Counted from the first letter of the stretch, positions 43,204 through 53,110 are shown. The stretch is DNA of 64,000 nt from Bacillus carboniphilus (GCF_039522365.1 NZ_BAAADJ010000021.1:180383-244382); one strand, 5' to 3'. Translations and numbers: made by a program. The notes: a model not told the origin generated them from the sequence alone.

Positions 43204-43237
43204 TAGCATTGCGGATCTCCTGTTCGTGAAAACTTTT

Positions 43238-43300
43238 AGCCGGACACACGTTCCGTTATTTTATCCAAAATGCCGGTTTCCGGTGTACAACCGGACTCAC
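43238..43300. repeat. GC-rich palindromic intergenic element, candidate dispersed repeat
   Basis: This stretch is markedly richer in GC than its surroundings. It has AGCCGGACACACGTTCCG at its left, CCGGTT at 43273-43278 paired with AACCGG at 43289-43294, and CCGGACTCAC at its right. No gene is seen. Its form resembles small interspersed elements of bacilli, though copy number cannot be judged from one window. Confidence 0.45.
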
Positions 43301-43345
43301 TTTTACTATTACTCAATCATTTAACAGTGTATGGAGGGATTGTTC

Positions 43346-44059
43346 ATGAAAAGCACAATTAGGAATAAAGAAATGAGCCCCGAAGACGCAATATCACTCC
43401 TTGCCGAAAGTGACACATTACTAGTGGGGGGATTTGGTCTTTGTGGTACACCCTTTACACTAATTGATGCCATTGCTCGTCAAACAAAGGCCACCAATTT
43501 GACAGTCATCAGCAACAATTTGGGTGAATCTGGAAAAGGACTTGGCAAGCTTCTCCAAACAGGTCACTTAAAGAAAGCGGTAGGATCCTATTTTACGTCC
43601 AATCGAGATGCCGTCAAAGCATGGAAAAATGGTGAGCTTGAAATTGAATTGATTCCTCAGGGAACACTCGCAGAAGCCATTCGAGCAGGTGGTGCAGGCA
43701 TTGCTGGATTTTACATTAAAACAGCAGTTGGTACACAGCTTGCTGAGGGAAAAGAAGAAAAGGTTTTTAATGGGGAACGGTACATTTTAATAGAAGGAAT
43801 TCGTGCGAGAGTGGCACTTATTAGAGCATGGAAAGCCGATACTCTTGGTAATTTAATATATTCGAAGTCTGCAAGAAATTTTAATCCAATGATGGCAACT
43901 GCTGCTGATTTAGTCATTGCTGAAGTAGATGAAATTGTCCCGGCGGGTGAATTTAATCCGGAATTAGTGGTGACACCACATAACTATGTCGATGTTTTAG
44001 TAACGAGCAGATATGAAAAATTGGGTGGTGTGTACGTTGAAAGAAATGGATCAGAATAA
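43346..44059 (+). CDS. 3-oxoacid CoA-transferase subunit A
   Basis: Alpha subunit of 237 residues, family I CoA-transferase. The CoA-binding glycine motif is LLVGGFGLCGTP; TVISNNLGESGKGLG and GGAGIAGFYIKTAVGT are typical of ScoA/AtoD/PcaI. It works with the beta subunit encoded next to move CoA from succinyl-CoA or similar to a carboxylate. The ATG at 43346 has TGGAGGG at nine bases, so I use it rather than the ATG at 43331 inside that RBS. Confidence 0.93.
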   Translation: MKSTIRNKEMSPEDAISLLAESDTLLVGGFGLCGTPFTLIDAIARQTKATNLTVISNNLGESGKGLGKLLQTGHLKKAVGSYFTSNRDAVKAWKNGELEIELIPQGTLAEAIRAGGAGIAGFYIKTAVGTQLAEGKEEKVFNGERYILIEGIRARVALIRAWKADTLGNLIYSKSARNFNPMMATAADLVIAEVDEIVPAGEFNPELVVTPHNYVDVLVTSRYEKLGGVYVERNGSE

Positions 44060-44702
44060 AATTCGGATTGCCAAACGAATTGCTCAAGAATTGGAAAGCG
44101 GAATGGTAGTCAACCTAGGGGTTGGGATACCGACGTTAATACCTGATTTTTTGAGAGATGATCAAGGAGTGTTTTTACAATCAGAAAACGGAATGCTTGG
44201 AATGGGTCCAACGCCTCCGGAGGATGAGATTGATATGGACTGTATTAGTGCTAGTAAACTCCCTGTGACATTGGAGGACGGGGCTTCTATTTTCTCGAGT
44301 GCTGATTCATTCGTCATGATTCGAGGCGGTCATATTGATGTAGCTGTACTTGGTGCCCTTCAGGTAAGTGAAAAAGGAGAGATAGCGAACTGGGCCGTAC
44401 CAGGTAAAGATATTTTGGGTGTAGGTGGGGCGATGGATTTAGTACCAGGAGCTAAGAAAATCATAGTCGCTATAACTCATGTTACAAAAGATGGACTCCC
44501 CAAACTTGTTCATGAATTAACCTATCCTACCAGTGGAATAAGGTGTGCCGAGTTAATTGTTACAGAGAAAGGTGTTTTTTCAGTAAAGGATGGCATTTTA
44601 TTATTGGAAGAAATTGCGGAAGGTACCTCGATTGAGGAAATTAGGGAGTCGACTGAAGCTACGTTCCGTGTCGCAGAACACTTAAAGCAAATGCCAGTTT
44701 AA
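44046..44702 (+). CDS. 3-oxoacid CoA-transferase subunit B
   Basis: Beta subunit of 218 residues. The catalytic Glu lies in SENGMLGMG, and NLGVGIPTLIPDF and VPGAKKIIVAITHVTKDG are family signatures. The ATG at 44046 lies inside the end of the alpha-subunit gene (14-base overlap), which is the usual layout for translational coupling; upstream in-frame ATGs lack support. Together the pair could activate acetoacetate, 3-oxoadipate or another pathway acid. Confidence 0.93.
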   Translation: MDQNKIRIAKRIAQELESGMVVNLGVGIPTLIPDFLRDDQGVFLQSENGMLGMGPTPPEDEIDMDCISASKLPVTLEDGASIFSSADSFVMIRGGHIDVAVLGALQVSEKGEIANWAVPGKDILGVGGAMDLVPGAKKIIVAITHVTKDGLPKLVHELTYPTSGIRCAELIVTEKGVFSVKDGILLLEEIAEGTSIEEIRESTEATFRVAEHLKQMPV

Positions 44703-44731
44703 TAAAGTCAGAGAATAGGAGGTAAAAGGGA

Positions 44732-45880
44732 ATGGATTTTAGATTTTCAGAAGAAATTGAAATGCTTCGTCAGGGAGTAAGAGATTTTGTTGAACATGAA
44801 GTCGAGAAGGTTGCAATGGAAATTGAGGAAAACGATGAAATCCCGGAACGCATTGTGCAAATGTCAAAAGAGTTAGGGTTATTTGGTTTAGGCATACCGG
44901 AAGAGTACGGTGGTCTGGGACTCGATATGGTTGGAAAATGTGCCATCTATGAGGAATTAGGTAAGACACATAACGGCTATACGACTCTAATCGGTGCACA
45001 TACTGGTATCGGATCGGTTGGGATTGTCGAGCTTGGAACAGAGGAACAAAAGAAAAAGTACTTACCGAAAATGGCCAGTGGCGATTGGATTGGTGCGTTT
45101 GCCTTAACGGAGCCAAGTGCGGGCTCTAATGCGGCAAATTTGAAAACGAAAGCCGTTAAAAAGGGTGATAAATATATTATTAACGGTTCAAAGCACTATA
45201 TTACGAATGCTGTGGTAGGGAATGTATTCACGGTTATGGCTGTGACGGATCCGGAGAAAGGTCCAAAGGGGATTACCTCCTTTATTGTAGAAAAAGATTT
45301 CCCTGGTTTTCAACTAGGCTCAGTTGAAAGGAAAATGGGATTGCGTGGGTCTCATTCGGCGGAACTATTTTTTGAAGACCTGGAAGTCCCTGCAGAAAAT
45401 GTATTAGGAGAAGAAGGAAAGGGTTATGTAAATGCACTGAAAATTTTAGCAAACGGTCGTGCAGGTTTAGCAGCTCGAAATTTAGGTTCATGTGAAAAAC
45501 TTTTGGATATGAGTATGGAATTTGCCATGCAACGTGAGCAGTTTGGAAAACCCATTTATGAACAACAAGCAGTTCAACATATGTTAGCAGATATGGCCAC
45601 TGAAATAGAGGTTCTACGCTCCATTACGTATAGAGTTGCCTGGATGAGTGACCAGAAAATGAGAGTTGTGAAAGAAGCAGCTATTGCTAAGTTGTATGGC
45701 TCTGAAGTATATAACCGAGTAGCTGATTTAGCCGTACAAATCCATGGAGGCATTGGGTATATGAGAGATTATCCAATTGAAAGATATTATCGAGATGCGC
45801 GAATTACGAAAATTTATGAAGGAACAAGCCAAATACAAAAAAATATCATTGCGAACGAATTGAAACGGGAACGCAGGTAG
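44732..45880 (+). CDS. acyl-CoA dehydrogenase
   Basis: Flavoprotein of 382 residues that desaturates an acyl-CoA. Signature 1 is [14 protein letters not shown] and signature 2 [34 protein letters not shown] (given in part), with the catalytic Glu in YEGTS. The size and Glu position match short-chain/branched-chain and glutaryl-CoA-type enzymes; Arg typical of glutaryl-CoA dehydrogenase cannot be placed without alignment. RBS TAGGAGG. It is within the CoA-transferase/thiolase operon. Confidence 0.92.
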   Translation: MDFRFSEEIEMLRQGVRDFVEHEVEKVAMEIEENDEIPERIVQMSKELGLFGLGIPEEYGGLGLDMVGKCAIYEELGKTHNGYTTLIGAHTGIGSVGIVELGTEEQKKKYLPKMASGDWIGAFALTEPSAGSNAANLKTKAVKKGDKYIINGSKHYITNAVVGNVFTVMAVTDPEKGPKGITSFIVEKDFPGFQLGSVERKMGLRGSHSAELFFEDLEVPAENVLGEEGKGYVNALKILANGRAGLAARNLGSCEKLLDMSMEFAMQREQFGKPIYEQQAVQHMLADMATEIEVLRSITYRVAWMSDQKMRVVKEAAIAKLYGSEVYNRVADLAVQIHGGIGYMRDYPIERYYRDARITKIYEGTSQIQKNIIANELKRERR

Positions 45881-45891
45881 GAGGTGTCAGA

Positions 45892-47085
45892 ATGAAGAAC
45901 GTAGTGATTGTAGACGGTGTAAGAACAGCCATCGGACGTATGGGTGGAGCACTAAAGGATGTAGAAGTGGACATTTTGTCTGAAGTCGTTATGAGAGAGG
46001 TCTTAGAAAGGACTGGGATTGAAGGGCATGAGGTTGACCATGTGATATGGGGTCACGCCAAGCAAAGCTCTGATCATCCTAATCTAGCAAGATTGGCTGC
46101 ATTACGTGCTGAGATCCCAGTGGAGGTTCCTGGTTATACCGTACACAGACAATGTGCATCAGGACTACAGGCGATATTAAATGCTGTTCAAGAAATTATG
46201 TGCGGGAACGCTGAGATAATACTAGCTGGTGGGGCGGAGAGTATGAGTACAGCGCCATATTATTTAAGGCATGCTAGATATGGATTTGGTGCTGGGAACG
46301 GAGAAATACTTGATCCTAATACAGAGAGCCAACCCAGAGCTCAACCAATCGAAGTGTACGGCAATTTAACAATGGGGCTCACAGCTGAAAACCTAGCTGA
46401 CAAGTATAAGATTAGTCGAACGGAACAAGATGAGTTTGCCTTATTAAGCCAAGAAAAGGCTGCTGCAGCCATCTCTAATGGTCTATTTAAAGAAGAGATT
46501 GTTCCTGTAAAAGTAAAACAGAGAAGGGAATCCGTAATCTTTGACCAAGATGAGCACCCTAGAAAAACCTCTTTAGAAAAACTTAACCAGTTAAAAGCTG
46601 TATTTAAGGACGGTGGTTCCGTAACAGCTGGAAACGCGAGCGGTCGAAATGATGGAGCTTCAGCTATACTGGTTATGTCTGAGGAAGAAGCATTAAAACG
46701 TGGGTTGAAACCACGTTTAAGATTTGTCTCTCAGGGAGCGGCAGGAGTTTCTCCTGACATTATGGGAATTGGCCCTGTGCCATCCACCGTTAAAGCATTA
46801 AAACAAGCAGGTTTATCCATCAATGATATAGATCTCATAGAATTAAACGAAGCCTTTGCAGCTCAAGCTTTGGCAGTCATTAAAGAATTGAAAATAAATA
46901 TAGAACGATTGAATGTCAATGGTGGTGCAATTGCACTTGGACATCCCATTGGAGGAACAGGGGCCATATTAATGACAAAACTCATGCATGAGATGGAGCG
47001 TAGAGGTAGCCGATACGGACTCGTCACTTTATGTATTGGTGGTGGCCAAGGACTCTCGGCAATTGTCGAAAATGCAAGGCTGTAG
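45892..47085 (+). CDS. acetyl-CoA acetyltransferase (thiolase)
   Basis: Thiolase of 397 residues. The nucleophilic Cys is in HRQCASGLQA, the active-site His in NGGAIALGHPIGGTGA and the second Cys in TLCIGGGQGL. It would cleave acetoacetyl-CoA or a longer 3-ketoacyl-CoA. It follows the acyl-CoA dehydrogenase by 11 bases. No enoyl-CoA hydratase or 3-hydroxyacyl-CoA dehydrogenase is present in the cluster, so those steps must be encoded elsewhere. Confidence 0.94.
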   Translation: MKNVVIVDGVRTAIGRMGGALKDVEVDILSEVVMREVLERTGIEGHEVDHVIWGHAKQSSDHPNLARLAALRAEIPVEVPGYTVHRQCASGLQAILNAVQEIMCGNAEIILAGGAESMSTAPYYLRHARYGFGAGNGEILDPNTESQPRAQPIEVYGNLTMGLTAENLADKYKISRTEQDEFALLSQEKAAAAISNGLFKEEIVPVKVKQRRESVIFDQDEHPRKTSLEKLNQLKAVFKDGGSVTAGNASGRNDGASAILVMSEEEALKRGLKPRLRFVSQGAAGVSPDIMGIGPVPSTVKALKQAGLSINDIDLIELNEAFAAQALAVIKELKINIERLNVNGGAIALGHPIGGTGAILMTKLMHEMERRGSRYGLVTLCIGGGQGLSAIVENARL

Positions 47086-47101
47086 AAGGAGGAGGAATCC
47101 G

Positions 47102-48112
47102 ATGAAGAAACCGAAAATTCTTCAAATTCTATCCATGTATCATAAAGAGGGAGAACGGATTTTAGCAGAAGGTGCGGATATAAGGAAAACGAATGAAACA
47201 GACCCCGAGAAACTGGCTAAAATGGTAGGAGATGTGGATGGAATTGTTCTTCGTGCTCCTGCTCGGGTAACAAAGGAAATCATAGATGCTGCTCCTTCCT
47301 TAAAGGTCATTTCGGGTGCGGGCGTTGGACTCGATAACATTGATGTAAAATATGCTACACAAAAAAGCGTGATGGTCCTACATGCTCCTTCTGTTAACCG
47401 GGTTTCTACAGCTGAGCATGCTGTCATGCTTATCATGGCGCTCAGTAAATCTCTTGTTCCATTTCATCAAGCCATGACACAAGGAAACTATGACTCTAGG
47501 ATGTCACTAGAGTCTCATGAATTAAAAGGTAAACGAGTTGGAATTGTAGGCTTCGGAAGCATTGCAAAAGAGGTAACAAAGAGGTTAAAGTACGGATTTG
47601 AAATGGACGTAACGGTTTGGGTTAGACAATTCAATGAAACTAAGCATGGATTAGCACGTGAACTAGGTGTTGATATCACAACAGACATAGACCATTTATT
47701 TAAAACATCAGATTTTATATCCCTCCATATACCTTATTCTCACGAAACAAAACGCTTCATTCATAAACATCACTTTCAGCTTATGAAAAAAACAGCCTAC
47801 CTGATTAATACGGCTCGTGGCGCGATTATCAATCATACTGATTTATTCGAGGCACTAGAGACGGGGCGAATTGCTGGTGCGGGACTTGATGTCTTTGACC
47901 CTGAACCGCCACCCAAAGATTCTCCTCTATTGACTTTACCCAACGTAATTTTGACTCCGCATGTTGGCGGGACCACCGTTGAAAGTAATTACCTAACCTC
48001 TACGACTGTTGCTAAAAATGTATTAAAAACATTAGCGGGTGAGAAGCCAGATTATATTGGGAATCCAGAAGTATTAGGCAAAATGGAGGAATCAAATGAT
48101 GAGAAAGTATAA
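47102..48112 (+). CDS. D-isomer-specific 2-hydroxyacid dehydrogenase
   Basis: NAD-dependent oxidoreductase of 336 residues. The nucleotide-binding motif is VGIVGFGSIAKEV; the catalytic Arg lies in NTARGAIIN, the Glu in DVFDPEPPP and the His in LTPHVGGTT. It interconverts a 2-oxo acid and a D-2-hydroxy acid; phosphoglycerate-dehydrogenase-like members are similar. The frame opens far upstream inside the thiolase gene, but AAGGAGGAGG precedes only the ATG at 47102. It overlaps the next gene by 17 bases. Confidence 0.91.
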   Translation: MKKPKILQILSMYHKEGERILAEGADIRKTNETDPEKLAKMVGDVDGIVLRAPARVTKEIIDAAPSLKVISGAGVGLDNIDVKYATQKSVMVLHAPSVNRVSTAEHAVMLIMALSKSLVPFHQAMTQGNYDSRMSLESHELKGKRVGIVGFGSIAKEVTKRLKYGFEMDVTVWVRQFNETKHGLARELGVDITTDIDHLFKTSDFISLHIPYSHETKRFIHKHHFQLMKKTAYLINTARGAIINHTDLFEALETGRIAGAGLDVFDPEPPPKDSPLLTLPNVILTPHVGGTTVESNYLTSTTVAKNVLKTLAGEKPDYIGNPEVLGKMEESNDEKV

Positions 48113-49175
48113 AATCGCACTTATCCCGGGGGATGGAATTGGTGTGGATGTTCTTCGGGAAGGGACAAAAGTGATGGATACCATTTGTTCTCTTGGTGGT
48201 GGAGTATCCATTGAATATAAGGAATTCGACTGGAGCTGTGAATATTACCTAAAGCACGGAAGAATGATGCCAGAGGATGGACTTGAGAGATTAAAAGACT
48301 TTGATTCTATCTATTTAGGTGCCGTAGGATATCCTGGGGTACCTGACCATGTTTCATTATGGGGGCTATTGCTACCTATAAGGCGCCACTTCCAGCAATA
48401 CATAAATATTAGGCCAGTAAAATTACTGAGAGGAATAACGTCGCCACTTGCCAATCGAGGCCCGAATGACCTTAATTTCATGGTAATCCGCGAAAATAAC
48501 GAGGGTGAATATTCCAATATAGGTGGCAGGATGTATGAAAATACTCCAATGGATATGGCCATTCAAAATAGTGTTTTTACCAAACATGGGGTGGAACGAG
48601 TGTTGCGGTACGCGTTTCAGTTGACACAAGAAATGGGGAAGCGTCATCGATTAACAGCAGCAACGAAGTCAAATGGAATTAACCATACGATGCCTTTTTG
48701 GGATGAATACGTTCAAAAAATAAATAAGGAGTATCCTGATATTCAAACAGATATTGTCCATATTGATGCCTTATGTGCTTATTTTGTTTCAAAGCCAGAT
48801 TCCTTTGATGTCGTTGTAGCATCTAATTTGTTTGGTGATATCTTAACAGATTTAGGAGCAGCGATTGTGGGAGGCATGGGAATCGCACCTTCCGCTAATA
48901 TCAATCCTGAAAAAAACTATCCTTCGATGTTCGAACCTGTTCATGGTTCAGCACCCGATATTGCAGGTAAAGGGATCGCTAATCCAACTGCAGCCATTTG
49001 GTGTGCCAGTATGATGCTGGAGCATCTTGGGGAAGTGGAATTAGCTCAGGAAATAATGGAAGCTCTTCAAATCGTTTTAGAAGAAGGAAAATGGGTCACC
49101 CCTGACCTTGGTGGGTCTGGAACAACGGTTGAATTCGGAGATGCTGTTTGTCATGCATTAAAGGAGCTACGATAA
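48096..49175 (+). CDS. tartrate/D-malate-type dehydrogenase (isocitrate/isopropylmalate dehydrogenase family)
   Basis: Beta-decarboxylating dehydrogenase of 359 residues. Family motifs are IPGDGIGVDVL, the substrate-Arg segments LPIRRHFQQYINIRPV and FMVIRENNEGEYSNIG, the Lys in AATKSNGI and the Mg-binding Asps in VVASNLFGDILTDLGA (given in part). The NIGGRMYE loop and LWGLLLP favour the tartrate/D-malate subgroup rather than LeuB. It oxidises a (D-)malate-type acid with loss of CO2. RBS AATGGAGG; two adjacent ATGs are possible starts. Confidence 0.88.
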   Translation: MMRKYKIALIPGDGIGVDVLREGTKVMDTICSLGGGVSIEYKEFDWSCEYYLKHGRMMPEDGLERLKDFDSIYLGAVGYPGVPDHVSLWGLLLPIRRHFQQYINIRPVKLLRGITSPLANRGPNDLNFMVIRENNEGEYSNIGGRMYENTPMDMAIQNSVFTKHGVERVLRYAFQLTQEMGKRHRLTAATKSNGINHTMPFWDEYVQKINKEYPDIQTDIVHIDALCAYFVSKPDSFDVVVASNLFGDILTDLGAAIVGGMGIAPSANINPEKNYPSMFEPVHGSAPDIAGKGIANPTAAIWCASMMLEHLGEVELAQEIMEALQIVLEEGKWVTPDLGGSGTTVEFGDAVCHALKELR

Positions 49176-49217
49176 GGGAGTAATCATATAAGTCCAGTGT
49201 TGAAAGGGAGATGAACG

Positions 49218-50384
49218 ATGTCACACAAAGCAGACATCCTCATTGTTGGTGGAGGAGTCATTGGTTCGAGTATTGCCTATAACCTATTAAATGATGGATA
49301 TACAGGAAGGATAGTACTTTTTGAGAAGGATGGACTCTATGAATATGCATCGACCCCAAGAAGTGCTGGTGGGTTCAGACAGTTATTTACGACTCCAGTC
49401 AATATTCAACTCAGTCGTTATAGTTTACAAATCTATAAAAATTTCAAACAAACAATGGCTATAGATGGAGAAGAAGCAGAAATTGACTTTAAACAAAGAG
49501 GCTACCTTTTGCTGGCCACTGAAGAAATGATGCCTTTTTTTGAAAAGCAGCTGACTCTACAACATGCGCATGGTGTGCGTTCGCAGCTTTTGCAATCAAA
49601 GGATCTGCTGCCTATTATTCCAGAACTTACAACCGATGACTTAGCTGGTGGTCTATATTGTCCGGAAAGTGGTTATTTAGATCCGTACTCTGTGATGCAA
49701 GGATATATCAAGTACTCAAAGAAACTGGGTGCCGAATATGTGTATGAAGAAGTAGATAGCCTTTTACTAGAACAAAAAGAAATAAAAGGGGTCCGATTGA
49801 CAAGTGGTGAGGAATATCATGCTCCTGTTGTCGTGAATTGTGCCGGTGCTTGGGCCTCCTTGTTAAGTGAAAAAATAGGGTTATCCCTTCCTGTTGTGCC
49901 TCTTCCACGCCAGATTTTCCAATATGACGTAGAAAAGCAACTAGAAAAGCCATTACCACTAACGGTTGACCCTACCGGAATCTACTTTAGACATGAAGGT
50001 GAAAAATATATAGCTGGATTTTCAGAGGATACCAAACCGAGAATAGACTTTAAATGGAGACGTTCCACCTTCGAGGAAAAGATATGGCCGACACTCGCTC
50101 ATCGGGTAAAAAACTTCGAAAGAGTAAAGGTCGAAAGAGGATGGACAGGGTTATATGACTACAACACAGAGGATCAAAATGCAATCCTAGGACAATACCC
50201 AGAAGTAAAAGGATATTACGTAGCCTTCGGATTTAGTGGACATGGCATGCAACAAGCACCAGCTGTCGGAAAAGGATTATCCGAACTAATCCGAACAGGT
50301 AAATACGAAACACTAGACCTGACCCCGCTTAGAGTAGAGCGATTCGCGGAAAATCAACTCGTCAAAGAAGACGCGATTATCTAA
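49218..50384 (+). CDS. FAD-dependent oxidoreductase (DAO family)
   Basis: Flavoenzyme of 388 residues in the D-amino-acid-oxidase/glycine-oxidase/sarcosine-oxidase-beta superfamily. It has ILIVGGGVIGSSIAYNLL at the N-terminus, TPRSAGGFRQLFT near the flavin, VVNCAGAWASLLSE in the middle and YYVAFGFSGHGMQQAPAVGKGL at the C-terminus. It should oxidise an N-substituted or D-amino acid. Starts after AAAGGGAG. It lies between the tartrate-type dehydrogenase and the cyclodeaminase-like gene, in the same direction and probably the same transcript. Confidence 0.9.
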   Translation: MSHKADILIVGGGVIGSSIAYNLLNDGYTGRIVLFEKDGLYEYASTPRSAGGFRQLFTTPVNIQLSRYSLQIYKNFKQTMAIDGEEAEIDFKQRGYLLLATEEMMPFFEKQLTLQHAHGVRSQLLQSKDLLPIIPELTTDDLAGGLYCPESGYLDPYSVMQGYIKYSKKLGAEYVYEEVDSLLLEQKEIKGVRLTSGEEYHAPVVVNCAGAWASLLSEKIGLSLPVVPLPRQIFQYDVEKQLEKPLPLTVDPTGIYFRHEGEKYIAGFSEDTKPRIDFKWRRSTFEEKIWPTLAHRVKNFERVKVERGWTGLYDYNTEDQNAILGQYPEVKGYYVAFGFSGHGMQQAPAVGKGLSELIRTGKYETLDLTPLRVERFAENQLVKEDAII

Positions 50385-50410
50385 TCGATACAAAAAAAGG
50401 AGGACTACTA

Positions 50411-51391
50411 TTGCTATTTATCAGTGCGGATGACCAAAGAAAAGCTCTATCCATGCAAGAAGCCATTGACGATGTCGCCATTGCATTAGGAGAATCATCA
50501 AAAGGAAATACACAAACACCCATCAGAACCACCATCTCTATTGACAAAAAGGAAGCAACCTCCCTATTCATGCCTTCTTTTGTCGAGGCAACCAAAAGCC
50601 TAGGAATCAAAATAGTCTCTGTTTTTCCACATAATCAGAAACTAGCCAAAAATACAATCAATGGTGTGATGCTAGTCGCAGATGTAGAAACCGGGGAACC
50701 CCTGGCATTAATAGAGGCTTCCTACTTAACCGTTTTTAGAACAGGTGCTGCTACTGGCTTAGCTACAAAACATCTAGCAAGGAAAAATGCAAAAAGATTA
50801 GCTGTTATCGGAACAGGTGCTCAATCCTGGGGTCTTATTAAAGCCGTAAAAACAGTAAGACCAATTGAAGAAATTGTTTTATATAATCGAACTGTACAAA
50901 AAGCTGAACAGTTAAAAGAAAAACTTAAAAGTGAGTACCCGGATACTCAAGTTATTGTTGCTGAAAGTAGTAGGCGGGCCGTATACAGAGCAGATGTTAT
51001 AGTAACGGCCACCAATTCTAGCGAACCAGTTATTAGTGATCCAGTTTCAGCAGGGACACATATTAACGCAGTGGGTTCATTTCGACCTTCCATGCAAGAG
51101 ATTCCGACTGGCGTTATGAAACAATCCCACAAAATAGTGGTGGAATCGAAAGAAGCAGCGCTCGAAGAAACTGGTGATTTAATAATTCCAATCAGAGAGG
51201 GGGTGCTCTCTCCGAAGGACATATATGCAGAACTTGGTAACATTGCCCTTGGAAAAATAGCAGGCCGTGAAAATGATCAAGAGATTACTGTCTTTAAGTC
51301 TGTTGGATTAGCAGCGATGGATGTTGTCATGGCTAAAGCAATCTATGACCGTGCTGTTTCTTTAAACTTAGGAACAAAGGTCCCGTTTTAA
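50411..51391 (+). CDS. ornithine cyclodeaminase/mu-crystallin family protein
   Basis: NAD(P)-binding protein of 326 residues. The Rossmann motif is LAVIGTGAQSWG, with substrate-side motifs KIVSVFPHN, NGVMLVADVETGEPLALIEASYLTVFRTGAATG (in part) and NAVGSFRP. The family includes ornithine cyclodeaminase, alanine dehydrogenases and ketimine reductases. The nearby D-amino-acid and imino-acid flavoenzymes make ketimine reduction plausible. Start is TTG at 50411 with AAAGGAGG eight bases upstream. Confidence 0.9.
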   Translation: MLFISADDQRKALSMQEAIDDVAIALGESSKGNTQTPIRTTISIDKKEATSLFMPSFVEATKSLGIKIVSVFPHNQKLAKNTINGVMLVADVETGEPLALIEASYLTVFRTGAATGLATKHLARKNAKRLAVIGTGAQSWGLIKAVKTVRPIEEIVLYNRTVQKAEQLKEKLKSEYPDTQVIVAESSRRAVYRADVIVTATNSSEPVISDPVSAGTHINAVGSFRPSMQEIPTGVMKQSHKIVVESKEAALEETGDLIIPIREGVLSPKDIYAELGNIALGKIAGRENDQEITVFKSVGLAAMDVVMAKAIYDRAVSLNLGTKVPF

Positions 51392-51487
51392 GCGCATATT
51401 TGTTTATTGTACTTCCTGTTGTCGACACCAGTAGGTTATTAGATTTCTGAATATTCAATCTAGTAAACGAAGGAAAGGGAAGGTGAA

Positions 51488-53011
51488 ATGATGAAAGACA
51501 GTCAGGTTCTTTGGACGACAAGACTTGGATTTATTTTAGCAGCCATGGGGATGGCCGTTGGTACAGGGAATATATGGAGGTTCCCACGAATGGTCGCCGA
51601 GCATGGTGGTGGATCATTTTTAATAGGATGGGCCATATTTTTAATTCTTTGGTCTTTACCTCTCATCATGGTTGAGGTTTATATTGGTAGAAAAACAAGA
51701 ATGGGGACAATGGGGTCCTTCAAAGAATTCATTGGTAAAAAGTTTTCATGGTTTGGTCCCATTATAACGATTGTCCTAGTTGGTATTACTTTTTATTACT
51801 CCGTTGTTGTAGGGTGGACTTTTAAATATTTCTACTTAGCTTTAACGGGCACATTTACAGATGATGTGGATTCAAATCAGTTATGGGAAAGCTTTACCAG
51901 TAACTCAGTGGAGCCAGTCTTTTTTCACTTTTTAGCTGTTGCTTTAACTGGCTTAGTAGTATTTATTGGTGTTACTAAGGGTATTGAAAGAATGTCAAAA
52001 ATCTTTCTACCTATGCTATTTATCCTTCTTATTTTTACAGCGATTCGATCGATTACTCTACCAGGTGCAATGGAAGGATTAAGCTATATGTTCACCCCAC
52101 AATGGGAGTACTTAGCAAAGGCATCAACCTGGCTAGAGGCATTATCTCAGTCAGCGTGGTCTGTTGGTGCTGGTTGGGGGTTATATGCTACTTATGCGAT
52201 CTATACAAGAAAAAGAGACGATATTGCTCAAAACTCTTTGACAGCAGGACTCGGAAACAACTCAGTTGAATTACTAGCTGGGTTAACCATTATTCCTGCT
52301 ATTTTTGCACTAGCTCCATCTCAAGAGTATATTGCCCAAGCTACTAGTTCTGGAAATACAGGAATCACTTTCATCTACATGGTGGAACTGTTAAACGTAA
52401 TGCCGCAAACGTATATTTTCGGAATTGCTTTCTTTGGAGCATTGGCGTTTGCTGCCTTCACATCTCTTGTAGCCATGGTAGAGTTAATTACTCGTAACTT
52501 TTCTGACTATGGAATTCCAAGAAATAGAGCTGTCATCATTGCTGCCGGACTCATTTTTGTGGGAGGTGTTCCTTCTGCGTTAAGTATGGCGGTCTTTAAT
52601 AACCAGGATTGGGTATGGGGAGTAGCCCTATTACTTTCATGTCTTCTTTATGCTGTTGCAGCCATTAAATATGGTGTAGAAAAAATGCGTGATGACATTA
52701 ACGAAGTAAGTTCTATGAAAGTTAACAATTGGTGGGTATATTCCATTAAATATGTCATACCTGTGTTGTTTGTTATTACTACTGGATGGTGGATTTATCA
52801 ATCTATGACATGGTATCCAGATACATGGTGGAAGCCATTTGAGGAGTTTAACGTCGGAACAATTGTGTTCCAATTAGGCCTCGCCTTCATAATTACGCCA
52901 TTGTTGTTGCGCTTGAACCATAGATTAAGAAGCTCTGTGAAAGAGGAAGGGCTATCAGATTCTGAAACATTTGACTTAAACTCTTCCAATGATATTAAAG
53001 GGGGCATGTAA
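51488..53011 (+). CDS. sodium-dependent neurotransmitter-symporter-family (NSS) amino acid transporter
   Basis: Twelve-helix Na+-coupled amino acid importer of 507 residues, LeuT/MetP fold. The first helix contains GMAVGTGNIWRFPRMV, the unwound Na+/substrate segment of NSS proteins; TGLVVFIGVTKGIERMSK and later SQSAWSVGAGWGLY follow. It brings an amino acid or amine into the cell for this pathway. The stop codon is directly followed by the start of a 32-residue protein, a layout typical of MetPS-type transporters. RBS GGGAAGG. Confidence 0.93.
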   Translation: MMKDSQVLWTTRLGFILAAMGMAVGTGNIWRFPRMVAEHGGGSFLIGWAIFLILWSLPLIMVEVYIGRKTRMGTMGSFKEFIGKKFSWFGPIITIVLVGITFYYSVVVGWTFKYFYLALTGTFTDDVDSNQLWESFTSNSVEPVFFHFLAVALTGLVVFIGVTKGIERMSKIFLPMLFILLIFTAIRSITLPGAMEGLSYMFTPQWEYLAKASTWLEALSQSAWSVGAGWGLYATYAIYTRKRDDIAQNSLTAGLGNNSVELLAGLTIIPAIFALAPSQEYIAQATSSGNTGITFIYMVELLNVMPQTYIFGIAFFGALAFAAFTSLVAMVELITRNFSDYGIPRNRAVIIAAGLIFVGGVPSALSMAVFNNQDWVWGVALLLSCLLYAVAAIKYGVEKMRDDINEVSSMKVNNWWVYSIKYVIPVLFVITTGWWIYQSMTWYPDTWWKPFEEFNVGTIVFQLGLAFIITPLLLRLNHRLRSSVKEEGLSDSETFDLNSSNDIKGGM

Positions 53012-53110
53012 ATGGGACTCTCAGCGATTATCATGATGATTATAATGCTCGGTGGTTTTTTTGGAAGCTTCGGATATATGATTTATCGAACAATCAAAGC
53101 GGACCGGTAA
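53012..53110 (+). CDS. MetS-type small subunit of NSS transporter
   Basis: A 32-residue single-span membrane peptide starting MGLSAIIMMIIMLGG and ending YRTIKADR. The ATG follows the transporter stop codon without a gap, with AAAGGGGG upstream. In Corynebacterium MetPS a similar small subunit is needed for methionine/alanine uptake; homology is judged from size, place and the FFGSFGYMIY core. Confidence 0.8.
   Translation: MGLSAIIMMIIMLGGFFGSFGYMIYRTIKADR

Noticed and set aside
44739..45116. 125-codon minus-strand frame
   Set aside because: It is antisense to the acyl-CoA dehydrogenase gene, which has all family motifs.
48096..49175. 3-isopropylmalate dehydrogenase LeuB
   Set aside because: No leucine genes nearby, and the loop sequences match the tartrate/D-malate subgroup better.
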